A stretch of 64,000 nt of DNA, taken from assembly GCF_023715705.1 (NCBI RefSeq), contig NZ_JAMBOS010000007.1, forward strand, positions 62,001 to 126,000. Reading direction: 5' to 3'. Each line of letters starts with the position of its first letter. Position 1 is the first letter of the stretch. Of this stretch, positions 16,695 to 26,193 are shown one piece after another. Position numbers and translations under genes: made by a program. The DNA comes from Halalkalibacter oceani (GTDB lineage: Bacteria; Bacillota; Bacilli; Bacillales; Bacillaceae_D). Below the pieces are notes generated by a model. It did no database searches. It was not told the DNA's origin and saw only the letters and a program-made list of their open reading frames with translations.

Positions 16695-18332
16695 ATGGTT
16701 CAAAAATTCATGCTGATATTGATGATTCTGTTTCTGATACAGCTGCCCGGCTTTGCAGCGGTCACGGTAGCTGCCTTTCAGGAACCAAAGCAAATTCAGG
16801 TTTATGGGGAATCCTACTACTACCATTTCCAGAGCGTTGATTCAAAAGGGAATGGTCCGCTTCTTACCTACAAGCAGCAGGCCTTTTTACCGGTTGAAGA
16901 CGTCGCCTCGATACTCGGACTGTCGCTCAGTCAGGAAGGAACCGACCTTCACCTTGATGGTGCGCCGACTGTCATCAGCAGTGCCACTTTAGACGTCGCC
17001 CTGCCGAAAGACGCCACGATCGCCACCGAACAGCTGCGCATTAATCCGGGAATCGGCGCCCAGGCAGGTGTTATGCTCGAAGATGAAGCGGAGCAGCCTG
17101 TCTTCTCCAAAAATGCTAACCAGCGCCTTTATCCTTCAAGCACGCTAAAAATCATGACGGCATTGCTCGCGATTGAACGTGGTCAGCTGAACGACCTTGT
17201 CACCGTCGGCCCGCGCGCAGCTGCCGTTCCCCGCGACAGCTCTAAAGCAGGGCTTGTGCCGGGGGATCGGCTTACGCTTGAGCAGCTGTTATATGCGCTG
17301 ATGCTTCCATCCGGTAATGACGCCGCTGTTGCGATCGCCGAACATATCGCCGGATCTGAGCAGCAATTCGTTCAGCTAATGAACGCCCGGGCGAGGGAGC
17401 TTGGATTGACTGGAACGAATTTTGTGAACTCGCACGGCTATCACCATCCGAACCAGTATACAACAGCGTCTGATCTCGCTTTGCTCGCCAAAGAAGCAGC
17501 CTCTCATCCCGTTTTCATGAAAATTGTCGGGGCCCCCAGTTACTATGCTTCCTATCGCGGACCAAACGGAGCGGCAAAAGCAAAGACGTGGCGAAATACC
17601 AATTCCTTGATCCGCAGCGATTCACCTTACTTCACCGCGACTGTCACCGGAGGCAAAACAGGCTATACGAGTGTTTCACGCTACAATCTCGTCAGCTTTG
17701 CCAGCTCAAATGATCATGATTACGTCACAGTCCTCTTAAGAGGGGAACGAAACCAGCGTTTTGTTGACACACGAAATCTTTTACAGTCCGCTTATACAAA
17801 GCGTGCTCAGCTGAATGGCGCAAAGAAGCGGATTCACATTACTCCATTCACTGGACGACTGTTCTTTAATGGCAGCGATCTGACCAATCAGGTTACGCTC
17901 TTTACTCAAAACGGGCAAGCCTATGTTTCAACCGAGGCGTTGGCGTTGATTTCCACTCAAATCTCACGGGTGAAACGGAGCGACAATCAGCAAATGAAAG
18001 CATCGCTCGATCAGCAGCTGTTGACATTCGACGACGTTGGTCCAGTTACTCGCAACGGAAGAATGCTTGTGCCCGTCCGCTCATTTTTTGAAGAGGCCGG
18101 TCTTCAGCTGAAATGGGACGCCGCGACGAAAAGAATCGAGGGAAGGGCTCCGGGTACCGAAATTATCATGACGCTGAACTCGAAGCAGGCCTACATCAAC
18201 GGCCAGCTCGTCAGCCTTGATGTTCCGGCGACGATTGAAAATGGACGAACCCTCGTCCCACTTCGCTTTATTTCAGAAGCATTAGGAGCAAAAGTTGATT
18301 GGGGACGCGGACGTGTTTTATATTTTTACTAA
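16695..18332 (+). CDS. D-alanyl-D-alanine carboxypeptidase (S11) with stalk domains
   Basis: A 545-residue exported penicillin-binding-protein-type peptidase that trims D-Ala from peptidoglycan stems. Catalytic motifs are complete: Ser149-Thr-Leu-Lys152, Ser206-Gly-Asn and Lys320-Thr-Gly. A degenerate stalk-like segment precedes the enzyme (residues 30-90), and a full stalk domain follows (about 430-545, GRMLVPVRSFFEEAGLQLKW, VPLRFISEALGAKVDW). No C-terminal amphipathic anchor of the classical DacA type is seen; the stalk domain takes its place. ATG at 16695 after GGGAGGAG. 71 bases after the M14 gene, likely one transcript. Confidence 0.9.
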   Translation: MVQKFMLILMILFLIQLPGFAAVTVAAFQEPKQIQVYGESYYYHFQSVDSKGNGPLLTYKQQAFLPVEDVASILGLSLSQEGTDLHLDGAPTVISSATLDVALPKDATIATEQLRINPGIGAQAGVMLEDEAEQPVFSKNANQRLYPSSTLKIMTALLAIERGQLNDLVTVGPRAAAVPRDSSKAGLVPGDRLTLEQLLYALMLPSGNDAAVAIAEHIAGSEQQFVQLMNARARELGLTGTNFVNSHGYHHPNQYTTASDLALLAKEAASHPVFMKIVGAPSYYASYRGPNGAAKAKTWRNTNSLIRSDSPYFTATVTGGKTGYTSVSRYNLVSFASSNDHDYVTVLLRGERNQRFVDTRNLLQSAYTKRAQLNGAKKRIHITPFTGRLFFNGSDLTNQVTLFTQNGQAYVSTEALALISTQISRVKRSDNQQMKASLDQQLLTFDDVGPVTRNGRMLVPVRSFFEEAGLQLKWDAATKRIEGRAPGTEIIMTLNSKQAYINGQLVSLDVPATIENGRTLVPLRFISEALGAKVDWGRGRVLYFY

Positions 18333-18562
18333 TGATGAAACCTTTTCCTGTTAATGGACGTTAAAAAAGAGGAAATCCGACTTTTTCTGCGTGACACGAT
18401 TAGGAAATATGAGACAGCTTTTTACTTTTTTACACAATTCGTGACAATTGTCTCAATCTGTAGAAATCCTGAAAAGACACATTTTTTTCTATATATCTCC
18501 TAATTTTTATGTGTTATTATGGGATTGTTCGGAAAATGTTTTTTAATATAAGGAGATCACAC

Positions 18563-20458
18563 ATGCTCAAACGATTATTTGCTGTTTTAATGGTTTTGAC
18601 TCTGATTACAACGGGCTTGTCGCTTAATGGAGGACAAGCACTTGCTGCCACTCATGTCCAGGGAGATTTATATACGAAAAACAATATGACGATTATGCTG
18701 AATGGTTCAAGGTTGCAGCTTTCGGATCCAATTCTTAATAAAAATGGTCATACGCTGCTGCCAATGAGAGCGCTCTATGAAGCTGTCGGCGCGCAGATCG
18801 AATGGAACAAAGCTTCACAAACAGCCAAAGCGATCAAAAACGGAACAACGATTGAGCTGACGATCAACTCAAGTTCCGCCCGGGTAAATAATCAACGTGT
18901 GGCCTTAACCGCCCCTTCGATTATGTATAAGAACCGTACATATGTCCCGTTGCGTTTTGTCATTGAGAACTTTGACGGCACGGTCCACTACAACCATCAG
19001 GCTCAGCTGATTACGCTTGCAACAACAGGTACTTCCCAGCCACCGGCTGGTAGCGAGCCTTATACGTTGCATTTAAACAACCAGCGTATTCAGATGGAAG
19101 AAGCGGCTATTATCCGGAATGGACGGAATTATATTCCAGCGAAATATTTCTATAATTACTTGGAAAACTCATCCGTTAACTGGCTTGACTCACAAACACT
19201 CGAGCTTCAGATTGAAGGACTTGTTTTTACATTCCGCAATAACCAAAGCAATATTCTGGTCAACCAAGAGCCGACCGCTTCTAATGAAACCCCATTCCTT
19301 GTCGGCAATGAAATGTATGTGCCAGTTCACTTCATCGTCAATGCCTTAGGGGGAAATCTGCGTTTCCGCAGTGATACGAAAGAAATTTATATTTATTTGA
19401 ATCAATTTATGTTTAGCAGTGAGTTCCTTCCAAAGCAGGAAGGCAGCCTGCGCGTTCCCGATTTAGTACCGGGAGCTGAGCTCGTTGGCGATCGCATGCT
19501 GCTAATCAGCGATAATCCGGAAACATTAACACCATCCTTAATTCCGCCGGCTCCGCGCCTGACACTGTCAGAGCATCGTGTAACGCCGGACAAAGAGCAA
19601 AATGATCATCGTGTGTTCGGCTGGCATTTAAACCAGTTAGGAACTAAGGTGAATATTGGGATCACAATTGAAAATACGTCTGAAACCGAGTCTCTGACGA
19701 TTCCGGCTTCAAGCGGGATTGTCAAGAAAAGCAACAACAGCTGGATCAATTATGACATTGGCCTGCCGATTGCGGATGGCGTGTTAAACAACCGTCAGCA
19801 AACGAAGAGCAGCCAAGGCTTGACCATTGCACCGGGCGAAATCGCGCTCATTGACGAATTTGAGCTTTATCCGCGTTATATAGTCGGATTCCTTAATGAC
19901 TTCACCGTGCAAACGTCAAGTAATGACGAGTACATTATTCGTACAGTGTTAAGTGAATTTGAGGATTTAACCTCCATTCGCACTGAACCGATCAATATTA
20001 ACCCATATGCGGCCCATCCGCGGGGAGCATGGCCGGCGTCCGATCTTGCCACGACTTTGCCGGAATATACAGTCGGTTCTGTTGAACAAGGCTATAATCT
20101 TTCGAACGGCCGCAGCGACCACTTGTTAACAGCGGAAAACTCCCTGTCAACAACAAATGGCGCAATCGGCAACCCTGGTCATTTCGGGATGACCTATCAC
20201 GTGACGATTCCACTCGTCAATCAGACATCACGCCCGGCGACGGTTCGGTTAAAAGCTACTGGTCGTGGAGGTCTCTACAGTGGAGCAATTAAAGTAAATG
20301 GCGACAGTCATTTAATTCCTACCTTAAAGCCAAATCAGGACTATGTGGAATTAATCGATTATCGCGTCGAACCGGGAACAGATGAAATAACAGTTGAGAT
20401 TATGCATGCCGGCGGAGCCGCTCTCCCAGTCGCATTATATATCGAAACAATCCGTTAA
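18563..20458 (+). CDS. exported protein with N-terminal stalk domains and unknown C-terminal domain
   Basis: A 631-residue protein with signal peptide, one full stalk domain (about 35-155, LPMRALYEAVGAQIEW, VPLRFVIENFDG), a second divergent one (about 165-285, YIPAKYFYNYL, VPVHFIVNALGG), then a 340-residue C-terminal region rich in beta-strand-like sequence with no recognised catalytic motif. ATG at 18563 follows AAGGAG. A compact terminator follows directly. The C-terminal region may be an adhesive or binding module, but there is no direct support. Confidence 0.8.
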   Translation: MLKRLFAVLMVLTLITTGLSLNGGQALAATHVQGDLYTKNNMTIMLNGSRLQLSDPILNKNGHTLLPMRALYEAVGAQIEWNKASQTAKAIKNGTTIELTINSSSARVNNQRVALTAPSIMYKNRTYVPLRFVIENFDGTVHYNHQAQLITLATTGTSQPPAGSEPYTLHLNNQRIQMEEAAIIRNGRNYIPAKYFYNYLENSSVNWLDSQTLELQIEGLVFTFRNNQSNILVNQEPTASNETPFLVGNEMYVPVHFIVNALGGNLRFRSDTKEIYIYLNQFMFSSEFLPKQEGSLRVPDLVPGAELVGDRMLLISDNPETLTPSLIPPAPRLTLSEHRVTPDKEQNDHRVFGWHLNQLGTKVNIGITIENTSETESLTIPASSGIVKKSNNSWINYDIGLPIADGVLNNRQQTKSSQGLTIAPGEIALIDEFELYPRYIVGFLNDFTVQTSSNDEYIIRTVLSEFEDLTSIRTEPININPYAAHPRGAWPASDLATTLPEYTVGSVEQGYNLSNGRSDHLLTAENSLSTTNGAIGNPGHFGMTYHVTIPLVNQTSRPATVRLKATGRGGLYSGAIKVNGDSHLIPTLKPNQDYVELIDYRVEPGTDEITVEIMHAGGAALPVALYIETIR

Positions 20459-20486
20459 AAAAAAGCCGCACAGCGGCTTTTTTTTA
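20457..20486 (+). terminator. rho-independent terminator after the 18563-20458 gene
   Basis: AAAAAAAGCCGC then ACA then GCGGCTTTTTTTT: a five-bp GC stem flanked by A and T runs, so it could work in both directions. Confidence 0.88.
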
Positions 20487-20490
20487 TAAC

Positions 20491-20573
20491 GTCGTGCGGA
20501 GCCGTTACTGTCTTTTGAGCAAGTCTGAAAGTGGTCTTCTTTCAGACTTGCGTGTAACGCGCGCAGCCGACGC
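20491..20573. repeat. nested inverted repeat between two terminators
   Basis: A perfect 12-bp stem CAAGTCTGAAAG (20520-20531) / CTTTCAGACTTG (20539-20550) sits inside a looser outer inverted repeat (GTCG...CGTTAC left, GTAACG...CGAC right). No T run follows it. Confidence 0.65.
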
Positions 20574-20598
20574 CCCTTCACTGATTCAACTTAACAAG

Positions 20599-20643
20599 AA
20601 AAAGCTGTGCCATCGGTTAGTGAGAAACCGGCACAGCTTTTTT
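20599..20643 (-). terminator. terminator of the 20655-21872 gene
   Basis: AAAAAGCTGTGCC pairs with GGCACAGCTTTTTT around a CGGTT/AACCG inner stem; symmetrical, so likely bidirectional between convergent genes. Confidence 0.85.
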
Positions 20644-20654
20644 ACTTTGTAAAA

Positions 20655-21872
20655 CTACATCACTTCCTCGTAGCCCATTTCAATTTGCTCCAAATATTCT
20701 TCAAACGTAATTGCTGAATCAATAACTTCCTGTGGAATATGGATGTCACTTATGCTGTTGAAGCCCGAATAAGTGGTATGAGCTTTCTGGCTGATCGCCA
20801 TCTCCTCTCCTTCCACCGCGATCGTCAAATCAGACTTCATTTGTTCCGATAACGGGTAGAGCGTTTCCTTATCGAGTGTCGTGATGATGGACATTTCATT
20901 AATATGAATGTCCAGGTTAAGATCTTCAAGCAACTCTTCATCCAAACCAAGCTCCGACATGTTCAAAATAAGCTCAAGCAGCTCCTGGAAGCCTTCTCCC
21001 GAGACGTTGAAACGCATCTCGTACGTATCTTCCTGCTCATATACTTTTAAGTCCTCGATATATGTCTCCATTAGCTCAAACTGGGCGACCGGGTCGAGCT
21101 GAGTCTGAGAAAGGCCGATTAGGCTTTCGTACATCTCATCGTCATATTTGATCCATTGATCAAACATCGAATCATAGGAATAGAATCCATCCGCCGTAAA
21201 ATAGGCCTCAGAGCGAACTTCTTCCCCTAATTGCTCCATTTCCATCGTCATATGCTGATAAAAGCTGAGCGGATCGGCAATCATATCCATTTGCATTCTC
21301 ATATCCATCTCAATCTGTTCACCGGCCATGCTCATTGCCTGCTCGATATCCACTTCCGCTGAATAACTCGTTAATTGCTGGCCAGCAGCAATCAGTTCTT
21401 CCAAAAAAGCCGCAGTATCGGTCACTTCCTCACCAGAAGCCGGTGTTTCTAAATAAACAGTCCGCTCACCCTGGTTCCACTTCACCTCAAAGCCGGCCTG
21501 CTCAACCACAAAGCGCAACGGGATAAACAAGCGGCTCTCCTTCATCATGACTGGGCTGTCAATCGCCGCCGCCTGTCCGTTTACCGTTACTTGGTTTTCT
21601 CCAAGCTTCATCTTGATCGATAGATCTTCTCCACTTATGGTTGCGGTTTGTGAGCCCTGATCCCATTCAACCTCAAGACCAAGATGGGCAAACACACCAC
21701 GAACAGGGACAAACGTCCGGTTGTTTTCCAAAAAGGCTGAAGCGGAATCAGAGAGAGTCACCTCTTCCCCGTCAATGACGATATCCACCGCTGTCTGCGC
21801 TGCTGCCTGAACCGGAACTGTCACCATAAACAAACACACTGCCAACATCGTCCACATCGCTATACGCTTCAA
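20655..21872 (-). CDS. exported stalk-domain protein with lipoprotein-like (DUF6612-type) C-terminal domain
   Basis: A 405-residue protein: signal peptide (to about residue 24), stalk domain (about 28-140, RTFVPVRGVFAHLGLEVEW, FIPLRFVVEQAGFEVKW), then an acidic alpha/beta domain (about 160-400) that begins FLEELIAAGQQLTSYSAEVDIEQ and resembles DUF6612, a family related to lipoprotein-carrier-like folds. The TTG at 21872 follows TAGGAG. A similar C-terminal domain follows the SLH repeats of the protein encoded at 23879-25459, so the same payload appears with two different anchors. Function unknown. Confidence 0.78.
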   Translation of the reverse strand: MKRIAMWTMLAVCLFMVTVPVQAAAQTAVDIVIDGEEVTLSDSASAFLENNRTFVPVRGVFAHLGLEVEWDQGSQTATISGEDLSIKMKLGENQVTVNGQAAAIDSPVMMKESRLFIPLRFVVEQAGFEVKWNQGERTVYLETPASGEEVTDTAAFLEELIAAGQQLTSYSAEVDIEQAMSMAGEQIEMDMRMQMDMIADPLSFYQHMTMEMEQLGEEVRSEAYFTADGFYSYDSMFDQWIKYDDEMYESLIGLSQTQLDPVAQFELMETYIEDLKVYEQEDTYEMRFNVSGEGFQELLELILNMSELGLDEELLEDLNLDIHINEMSIITTLDKETLYPLSEQMKSDLTIAVEGEEMAISQKAHTTYSGFNSISDIHIPQEVIDSAITFEEYLEQIEMGYEEVM

Positions 21873-22165
21873 GTGATCACTCCTACTTATTATTTGTCCC
21901 TTCACACATTCTAGCTTTATTCTCCTCTCCCCTTTCTCTCCGCAAATAAAACACAGTATCACAAATTATTAGAGATTTTCTGTTTGTTTACAATTTTTCT
22001 ACTATGGCGGTTGAATGGCAGCAGCGCCTACCTGCTTTATCTTCATTTGTGTCAGGCTGATGACTGGAGCGCCTTCAGAATCCATGTTTGGCAGTGGAAA
22101 AAACATATTGTTTCCTGTTTTGGCGCACGCTAAATAGCAAATGACGTAGAGAGTGGGGAATAAAA

Positions 22166-23666
22166 GTGAAATCATTAACGCTCACATTTAAAGTTTCAAT
22201 TCTGCTGGCTGTCGGTTTTGTGCTGATTGGCGCTTTGTTTCCTCGTCCGCTTGAAGCAGCCATGCTTCAGGCACAAGCTTTTTTCCTCAATGTCTTTGGC
22301 TGGTTTTATAGCCTGTCGGCGACGTTCTTTTTGTTACTTGCCCTGTTTCTGATCGTTAGCAGATACGGAAAAATCAGACTCGGAAAGGATACGGATCGGC
22401 CTGAATTCAGCAGGCCGACCTGGTTCGCGATGCTTTTTAGCGCAGGGATGGGGATCGGACTTTTGTTTTATGGGGTATCGGAGCCGGTTTCACACTACGC
22501 GACCCCTCCCTATGGCGCAGGAGGGACGCGGGACGCAGCTTTACTCGGTCTGCGCTATACTTACTTGCACTGGGGATTTCACGCCTGGGCTATTTACGCA
22601 ATTGTCGCCCTCGCACTGGCGTATTTTAAATTCCGCAAGGACGCACCTGGACTGATGAGTGCCACTCTTCAGCCTATTTTAGGCGACAGAGTAAAGGGAG
22701 GAATCGGTAATCGCTGTCTTTGCAACGCTCTTTGGTGTCTGTGCCTCGTTAGGGCTCGGCTCCCAGCAGATTAACGCGGGATTGAACTATTTACTTGGTG
22801 TTCCAGTTCAATTCAACGTTCAATTATTGATCATCGGCATTATTACGGTGCTGTTTATTATTTCGGCCAGTACAGGAATAAAGAAAGGGATTAAGTATTT
22901 AAGCAATACGAATATGATATTAGCCGTTACCCTGCTCATTACGATGGTCATTCTTGGTCCAACCTTATTTTTGTTGAATTTATTCACTCATACACTAGGC
23001 ACCTATATCCAAAACCTGCCGCAAATGGGATTGCGTCTGGCTCCCTTTGATCGTGAACAGGCCGAATGGACCCAGAACTGGACGATCTTTTACTGGGCGT
23101 GGTGGATCTCATGGTCACCATTTGTCGGCATGTTTATTGCCCGTGTTTCCAAAGGAAGGACGATCCGGGAATTCGTGATCGCCGTTCTTCTACTTCCGAC
23201 AATTGTCTGCTCGTTTTGGTTTTCAACCTTCGGCGGGACGGGCATTTATCTTGATCTCATCAACGGACTTGATGTGGCCGGGCAAAGCCTGGAAACGGGG
23301 CTGTTTTACGTTTACGATCATCTCCCTTTTGGCGGGATACTTTCGGTTATTACACTGCTGTTAATCAGTACATTTTTTATTACATCAGCCGACTCAGCGA
23401 CTTTCGTTCTCGGGATGCAGACAACAAACGGAGAGCTGAACCCTTCCAATTTCATTAAAATTTCGTGGGGACTAGTGTTAGCCGCCTCAGCCATTGTTCT
23501 CATGGCGTCAGGCGGGCTGCAAGCAATGCAAACCGCGATCATTGTCAGTGCATTTCCGCTCACTTTAATCCTGCTCGTCATGAGCTTCGGATTGGTGAAA
23601 GCATTTAAAATTGAAGTAAGGCCGTTTGCCAAAAGGAGAAAGATTCCTAAGCCTCAGTTGGAGTAA
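22166..23666 (+). pseudogene. BCCT-family compatible-solute transporter, broken by a short deletion
   Basis: Two reading frames together encode one betaine/choline/carnitine transporter of about 500 residues. The first (22166-22774) gives the N-terminal helices with SAGMGIGLLFYGVSEPV. The second gives the rest, including the family signature WTIFYWAWWISWSPFVG. The frame breaks near 22708: after VKGGIG the expected continuation (VIAVFATLFGVCASLGLGSQQIN) is present but in another frame, and a few residues usual at that point are missing, so a non-triplet deletion is likely. GTG start at 22166. Intact homologues (OpuD type) import glycine betaine under osmotic stress; this copy should be inactive. 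Confidence 0.88.
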
Positions 23667-23818
23667 GAAGAAACAGCAAAACAGTACACTCCTTTGTGAT
23701 AGCTGAGAGCTTAAGTATTTCAGTCTGTATCGCGTTAAGAAATGCGAGTGAATTCTGCACCACTAAAAAAAGAAGAGTCTTGCTACTCCATTATTCGTAG
23801 CAAAGCTTTCATTACGAA

Positions 23819-23861
23819 AAAGCTGCTGAAAAAGTGAAAATCATACTTTTTCAGCAGCTTT
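23819..23861 (-). terminator. terminator of the SLH gene at 23879-25459
   Basis: Perfect 17-bp stem AAAGCTGCTGAAAAAGT / ACTTTTTCAGCAGCTTT with a 9-base loop and a T run on the minus strand. Confidence 0.88.
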
Positions 23862-23878
23862 GGATAATCCTTTACCTC

Positions 23879-25459
23879 TTAGTATTCTACTTCCATTAGT
23901 TCATCAAGCGTGATGATACTGTCGGCATCCGGAATACCAATTGAGAAGTTTGGCTCTTCGTTAATACGTGATTTCGATTGACCACCGTTGATTACAAAGC
24001 CTACTGTTTCACCCTCGAGTGCAAATTCAAGATCAAGGTTGAACTGGTTGTAAGCAAGATAGTGGTTACGATCAATCACGACATACTCTTCAAATTTGTT
24101 AATGTTCAGCACATTTTCAATTTCTGTCAGAACCGTTTGAAGTTCAAGCTGCAGTGCTTCAAGCTCTTCCTTCACCAATTCCGCATCTTCAACAGTAATT
24201 CCGAACAGTTCAGCAAATTCTGGATCAGCCATTAAGTCAACCATATCCGGCATAAAGCCGCCGATGAAAACAGTTAAAAATTCTTCAAGCTTCTCGTTCG
24301 TAAGCTCAAATTTCACCACATGCTTTGCATCGATTGAGTTTGGATAGTCAATCGCGTTCAATGCAACTTGCTCATAAAAACCATCTGTAAAGTGATCGAA
24401 GAATAGATCATAGATCGCTGCCGCAAGCTCTGTTTGCAGATCAAGGTTCATCATGAACGGATCTTGACCTGAAAGCTCAGCAAGCTCTTCTAAATCATAT
24501 TCAATGAATTTCCCATTCAGCTCCTCTGGTAATGGGAACAATGGTGAATTCGGCATTTTCAGCCACATTTTTGTTTCAGTCATCACAATCGGCATTTCCA
24601 ATGTTACATTCATGTCACCGCCAAGTGTGACTGCCAGTACCATTTCAAGCTGCATCGGATCAAGCTGGTATGTGCCGTTCTTGATTTCAACCGAAATGTC
24701 TTCAAGCACACCGGCAATCATTGCGAATTCTGGATCAATATCCGTGAAAGAAGCAGGAAGGCTGATGCCCATTTCAAGATCTCCTGCGAAATCGTAAGAC
24801 TCAATCTCAAGCTCGTTCGCATACACTTCTTTTAACAATGACGCTAAGTCTTCAGTATCTCCGCTTTGCAACGTTTTTACCAACAGCACGGCAAACTCGG
24901 CACGAGTCGTAGCTTTGCTTGGTGCATATGTACCATCCTGGTAGCCTTCTGTAATGCCGTTTGAGTAAATCGCATCAATCGCTTCCTTTGCCCAATGACT
25001 GTCCGCCACATCTGTAAAAGAAGCTTCACCAGTCGCTTCCAAAGAGAAGGCATCCGTCAACACAGCAGCCATTTCAGCACGGGTTAACGATTGATTAGGG
25101 TTGAATTGATTATAGCTTCCTGACATAATTCCGGCAGCTGTCACCGCCGCAATCGCCTCATAAGCATAGTGACTTGCTTCGACATCCTGATAGCTCGGCT
25201 CTGCAACCGCCGTATCTAAATTAAGAGCATTCGTCAGCATGATTGCTGCCTGCGCCCGAGTAACCGCCTGACTTGGACGGAATGTCCCATCATCAAATCC
25301 GTTAAGCACTTCCTGCTCAACCAATGTGTAGATTTCTTTTTCTGCCCAGTGCCCCTCTGCTACATCGCGAAATGTGGTTTCAGCACTTGCCTGAAAAGCT
25401 GGCAAAATACTAAAGAGAAGCAAGGTTACGAGTGTTGCTACAATACCTGATTTACGCAT
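23879..25459 (-). CDS. SLH-anchored surface protein with DUF6612-like domain
   Basis: A 526-residue exported protein. After the signal peptide (to about 27) come three SLH repeats (about 28-85, 90-145, 150-205), each with the FxDV...WA and G..NGyxDGtFrP / LTRAE pattern that binds pyruvylated wall polymer. The C-terminal 310 residues are acidic, with ELEIESYDFAGDLEM and a late VVIDRNHYLAYNQF stretch, resembling the lipoprotein-like domain of the stalk protein at 20655-21872. ATG at 25459 follows GGAGGAT. Single-gene transcript with its own terminator. Confidence 0.85.
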   Translation of the reverse strand: MRKSGIVATLVTLLLFSILPAFQASAETTFRDVAEGHWAEKEIYTLVEQEVLNGFDDGTFRPSQAVTRAQAAIMLTNALNLDTAVAEPSYQDVEASHYAYEAIAAVTAAGIMSGSYNQFNPNQSLTRAEMAAVLTDAFSLEATGEASFTDVADSHWAKEAIDAIYSNGITEGYQDGTYAPSKATTRAEFAVLLVKTLQSGDTEDLASLLKEVYANELEIESYDFAGDLEMGISLPASFTDIDPEFAMIAGVLEDISVEIKNGTYQLDPMQLEMVLAVTLGGDMNVTLEMPIVMTETKMWLKMPNSPLFPLPEELNGKFIEYDLEELAELSGQDPFMMNLDLQTELAAAIYDLFFDHFTDGFYEQVALNAIDYPNSIDAKHVVKFELTNEKLEEFLTVFIGGFMPDMVDLMADPEFAELFGITVEDAELVKEELEALQLELQTVLTEIENVLNINKFEEYVVIDRNHYLAYNQFNLDLEFALEGETVGFVINGGQSKSRINEEPNFSIGIPDADSIITLDELMEVEY

Positions 25460-25562
25460 AAATATCCTCCTTGATTTGTGATCCATCCTACTTATTCTAG
25501 CTCGAGTTGATATAATCCTGCATTTATTTTATATTTTTTTTATTTTTTCACCAAAAAAATAA

Positions 25563-25604
25563 AAGAATACCATAAATGGTCGTCTTACCCTTCATGGTAT
25601 TCTT
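25563..25604 (-). terminator. terminator of the RND efflux operon
   Basis: AAGAATACCAT (25563-25573) pairs with ATGGTATTCTT (25594-25604); on the minus strand it is followed by TTATTTTTTT. Confidence 0.8.
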
Positions 25605-25617
25605 CATATTTTTCTCT

Positions 25618-26193
25618 TTATCTTTTATCGAGTCCGTGGAAGAGTACTTTCAGATAATCCTCGATAACCGCTTCATACGTCTCTCCCTTTTCAAGCTGGT
25701 ACGTATAAATCACCTTCAACCCATTTAAGACGGCCGCCGCCGCAATACGCGGCGGGACGTCACTCACCTCATCAGCCTGAATCGCTTCTGCAAAAATTTG
25801 CTCCATCGTACCGAGCAGCTCCCGCTGTTTTTCCATTAAACGGCGATGAAGATCGGCCGGTATTTTCCCTAAATTGTTGAGCATGATCGCCTGCAAATCC
25901 GATTTCGTCCGAAAGATCTCGAGGTTTTTCTGAAACAGTCTTTCCACTTTTTGATGCACGCCTCCAGGCTGCTGCAATACCGCTGTCAGCTCGTCAACCA
26001 TATTCGAAATCCCTTTTAGAAGAACTTCGCAAAATAGGGCTTCCTTGCTTGGAAAGTATTCATACGTCGTTCCTTTCCCGACACCAGCGCTTTTGGCGAT
26101 ATTCTGCATCGTCGCCCTGTCAAAACCCTCTTCTGCAAAATTGCGCAGGGCCGATTGCAGGATCAGTTCTCTCTTCTCTTCTTTATTCTTCAA
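25618..26193 (-). CDS. TetR-family regulator of the efflux operon
   Basis: A 191-residue repressor. The N-terminal helix-turn-helix is clear (ILQSALRNFAEEGFDRATMQNIAKSAGVGKGTTYEYFPSKEALF), with a helical ligand-binding C-terminal domain. It is the last gene of the adaptor-RND-TetR operon and overlaps the RND 3' end by 11 bases. It probably binds the palindrome at 30739-30756 and so controls its own operon; B. subtilis places the regulator YerO next to swrC in a comparable way. Confidence 0.9.
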   Translation of the reverse strand: MKNKEEKRELILQSALRNFAEEGFDRATMQNIAKSAGVGKGTTYEYFPSKEALFCEVLLKGISNMVDELTAVLQQPGGVHQKVERLFQKNLEIFRTKSDLQAIMLNNLGKIPADLHRRLMEKQRELLGTMEQIFAEAIQADEVSDVPPRIAAAAVLNGLKVIYTYQLEKGETYEAVIEDYLKVLFHGLDKR

